Source of the DNA: Labilithrix luteola
GTDB lineage: Bacteria; Myxococcota_A; Polyangia; Polyangiales; Polyangiaceae
Direction: 5' to 3'
NCBI GenBank assembly: GCA_026225435.1
Contig: JAMFST010000773.1
Span: forward strand, 1 to 5,334
DNA length: 5,334 nt
This document shows, in pieces, positions 4,154-5,334 of this stretch. Positions within the stretch are counted from its first letter, which is position 1. Each line of letters opens with the position of its first letter. Under the pieces are notes generated by a model, which saw only the letters and a program-made list of their open reading frames with translations, was not told the DNA's origin and made no database searches. The position numbers and the translations under genes are program-made.

Positions 4154-4909
4154 TCAGTACGCGGTGACGCTGCTGCAGGCCGTGGGATCGGTCTCGCGCA
4201 CGACCCAGGCACCGTCGTCGCACTGGTACCAGTCGCCGGAGTCGGTCTGCACGCAGGCGTTGTCGTCGACGTCCTTGCCGAGCGTGGTGGAGTAGCAACC
4301 GTCGCCGTCGCTACCGGTCGATCCGCCGCTGCTGCTGCCGCCGCCGGCACCGGAGGCCGTGTGGTACACGCGGTAGTGCGGGTACTCCGTCATGAAATAG
4401 CTGACGGCCGCGTCGCTGAGCGCTGCGTTGTGGCAATCGACCTTGATGGCCGACGCGCTCGAGCCCCCCTCGACCACGAGGCAGGTGTGCCCGCAGGCGG
4501 TCCCCTCGACGGGACCCGCTCCGCAGAAGCCGCTGCCGCCGGCGGTGCTGAAGACGACCACGTCACCGGCGGACGCCGACGCCGAGCCGCTCCCTTCGTG
4601 CTCCTCGTAGCCGACGCTCCCGAGCTCGGACACGAGCGTCGGAACCCACGCGGTCGACGCGAGCCCGAGGCCGCCGGCGTGGAGGCAGTCGTAGACGAAC
4701 TCGGCGCACTCCCCCACGCCGTTGGACCAGTGCGCGCGCGCGTAGGCGACCGCGGTGGAGGGGCTGTACGAAGCGGTCGACAGCGCCTCGGCGTTCGCGC
4801 TGTCGGCGGTGGATGCGTCGGCGTCCGCGGCGGACGAACAGCCGGTCACGGCGACGCCGAGCGTGGTGCAGGCGAGCGCGAAGAAGGCGGAGCGGAGGCT
4901 GGGCGTCAT
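4154..4909 (-). CDS. CHAP-type Cys/His amidase-peptidase lipoprotein
   Basis: A 251-residue lipoprotein. The signal peptide (MTPSLRSAFFALACTTLGVA) ends with the lipobox VTGC, lipidated Cys24, followed by an Ala/Asp/Ser linker to about 48. Residues 50-185 fit a CHAP/NlpC-like papain fold: VAYARAHW, then GVGECAEFVYDCLHAGGL with the likely nucleophile Cys68 at the start of a helix, a GDVVVFS strand (115-121), CGHTCLVVEGG with the likely catalytic His141, and IKVDCHNAAL, whose Asp158 or Asn161 could be the third residue. CHAP enzymes cut peptidoglycan amide bonds (N-acetylmuramoyl-L-alanine amidase or endopeptidase). A Ser/Gly linker (186-204) leads to a compact module at 203-251 with Cys205, 219, 230 and 245 and the pattern C-Y-S-x-T-L-G ... 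WYQCDDGAW ... DPTAC. I associate this type of tail with myxobacterial secreted wall hydrolases, probably as a binding domain. It likely acts at the outer membrane or periplasm. The ATG at 4909 is set by the signal peptide; the upstream open frame lacks coding character. Confidence 0.85.
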   Translation of the reverse strand: MTPSLRSAFFALACTTLGVAVTGCSSAADADASTADSANAEALSTASYSPSTAVAYARAHWSNGVGECAEFVYDCLHAGGLGLASTAWVPTLVSELGSVGYEEHEGSGSASASAGDVVVFSTAGGSGFCGAGPVEGTACGHTCLVVEGGSSASAIKVDCHNAALSDAAVSYFMTEYPHYRVYHTASGAGGGSSSGGSTGSDGDGCYSTTLGKDVDDNACVQTDSGDWYQCDDGAWVVRETDPTACSSVTAY

Positions 4910-5146
4910 GCCGAAGGTGAACTGCAGCGCACGTGCCGTGACGGTCCGAGGTGCGCGATCGGGTAGCGGAGGAAAACTCCGCTCCCACGAGTGACGCCGT
5001 CCGTTGACGCCGGAGTCGTCCGCTCCGGGTGCAGAGCGGCGGCGAAAGGCGCCTCGGAGCGAGTGGTCCGCGCGTCGAGAAGCACACGTTCCCACCGGCA
5101 GCGAGGAATCGCGCAACCGAGCCGTGTGCGCGGCCGAGAGAGCGTC
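4910..5146. other. Divergent promoter region, CHAP lipoprotein / partial right-end gene
   Basis: A 237-bp spacer without a convincing gene. Visible elements are a strong hairpin (4961-4986), a direct repeat TGACGCCG at 4992-4999 and 5005-5012, an inverted repeat CCGGAG-N7-CTCCGG (5010-5015 / 5023-5028), and a TTGACG (5004-5009) resembling a -35 element on the plus strand, with only a weak -10 (around 5027-5032). A TACCCG on the minus strand at the left foot of the hairpin is a possible -10 for the CHAP gene. This packing of symmetric elements suggests regulated expression but is not proof of it. Confidence 0.35.
4961..4986. repeat. Strong inverted repeat (hairpin) upstream of the CHAP gene
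   Basis: GGG-T-AGCGGAG / loop GAAAA / CTCCGCT-CCC: a perfect 7-bp stem (4965-4971 with 4977-4983) extended by three G-C pairs after a single bulged T at 4964. It lies 52 bp upstream of the CHAP start and 160 bp upstream of the plus-strand gene. It could be an operator, since it overlaps a TACCCG that may be the CHAP -10, or an RNA hairpin in the CHAP leader if transcription starts further out. No T tract follows on either strand, so a terminator is less likely. Confidence 0.5.
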
Positions 5147-5334
5147 ATGGCCGACGTCTCCAGCGCGACCCGCAGGCAGGATCGGACGGGCGCCGACTAC
5201 TACGCCGCCGATGCCAGCACCTACGACGCGCAGAAGACAGCTCTCGCCACCTTGACGGCTGCTCACGATCTTTCCGACCTCCCCTGGACCGCCAAGGCGC
5301 TGCCGGCCAGCGCCTTCGCGAAGCCGGCTGCCAC
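5147..5334 (+). CDS. Unrecognised protein, N-terminal fragment
   Basis: An open frame of 62 codons plus two bases runs to the right edge without a stop. It starts at an ATG preceded by a purine-rich GAGAGAG (5136-5142), 4 bp away, a plausible ribosome-binding site. The product begins MADVSSATRRQDRTGADYYA and continues with ADASTYDAQKTALATL and DLSDLPWTAKALP. Codon use (GCC, GAC, ACC, TAC, CTC) has the G/C-ending bias of the other genes, which supports real coding. There is no signal peptide or hydrophobic segment, so a cytoplasmic product is likely. I do not recognise a family from this fragment. It is divergent from the CHAP lipoprotein, with no sign of a functional link. Confidence 0.6.
   Translation, partial: MADVSSATRRQDRTGADYYAADASTYDAQKTALATLTAAHDLSDLPWTAKALPASAFAKPAA

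Noticed and set aside
4147..4157. CTGA-TCG-TCAG symmetric sequence at a convergent gene junction
   Set aside because: It is simply two convergent TGA stop codons 3 bp apart; a 4-bp stem with a 3-nt loop is too weak to call a terminator.
4910..5266. Upstream extension of the CHAP frame to 5266
   Set aside because: It would bury the signal peptide in the middle of the protein, overlap the right-end gene and contain the strong hairpin. The ATG at 4909 gives a proper lipoprotein.
1..5334. tRNA, rRNA, CRISPR, insertion sequence or prophage signals
   Set aside because: No cloverleaf with a CCA end, no regularly spaced repeats, no transposase or integrase motifs and no terminal inverted repeats with target duplications were seen.

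Overview
This window is very GC-rich, with strong G/C preference at third codon positions. It carries three predicted lipoproteins whose lipobox is followed by Asp/Ala/Ser/Gly-rich linkers and Cys-rich tails. Together with an MLTR/MmyB-type regulator, a STAS-like orphan and a low-complexity 'GQ' repeat protein, this suggests a myxobacterium (Myxococcota, probably order Polyangiales). The lineage is inferred from protein style; no marker gene is present.

Layout from left to right: (1) the 5' end of a short-chain dehydrogenase/reductase gene on the minus strand (1-177, cut by the window edge), divergent from (2) a helix-turn-helix regulator with an MmyB-like ligand-binding domain on the plus strand (263-1123); a palindrome sits exactly midway between their starts. 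(3) A minus-strand lipoprotein (1147-2103) with a double-psi-beta-barrel-like domain of the 'TYDDP / YFIMED' type known from fungi and actinomycetes. (4) A divergent plus-strand protein (2145-2876) with an array of Ala-Val-Gly-x-x five-residue repeats and a C-terminal membrane segment. (5) A minus-strand lipoprotein (2894-3445) with a lipocalin-like 'GTW' core and a four-Cys tail. (6) A plus-strand STAS/SpoIIAA-like protein (3662-4150), possibly preceded by a 13-codon leader ORF that overlaps its start. (7) A minus-strand CHAP-type Cys/His amidase/peptidase lipoprotein (4154-4909) with a Cys-rich C-terminal module. (8) The 5' end of an unrecognised plus-strand gene (5147 to the right edge).

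The genes alternate strictly in orientation, so each appears to be its own transcription unit. Convergent ends are only 3 to 23 bp apart, and the divergent gaps (41 to 237 bp) hold the promoters. All three exported lipoproteins lie on the minus strand, and the complete plus-strand products have no signal peptide. The only pair with a clear functional link is the SDR and its divergent regulator. The rest looks like accessory envelope or secreted functions rather than one pathway. No RNA gene, insertion sequence, CRISPR array or origin is visible. The most unusual items are the repeat protein at 2145-2876, the fungal-like DPBB lipoprotein at 1147-2103, the leader ORF at 3624-3665 and the hairpin at 4961-4986.
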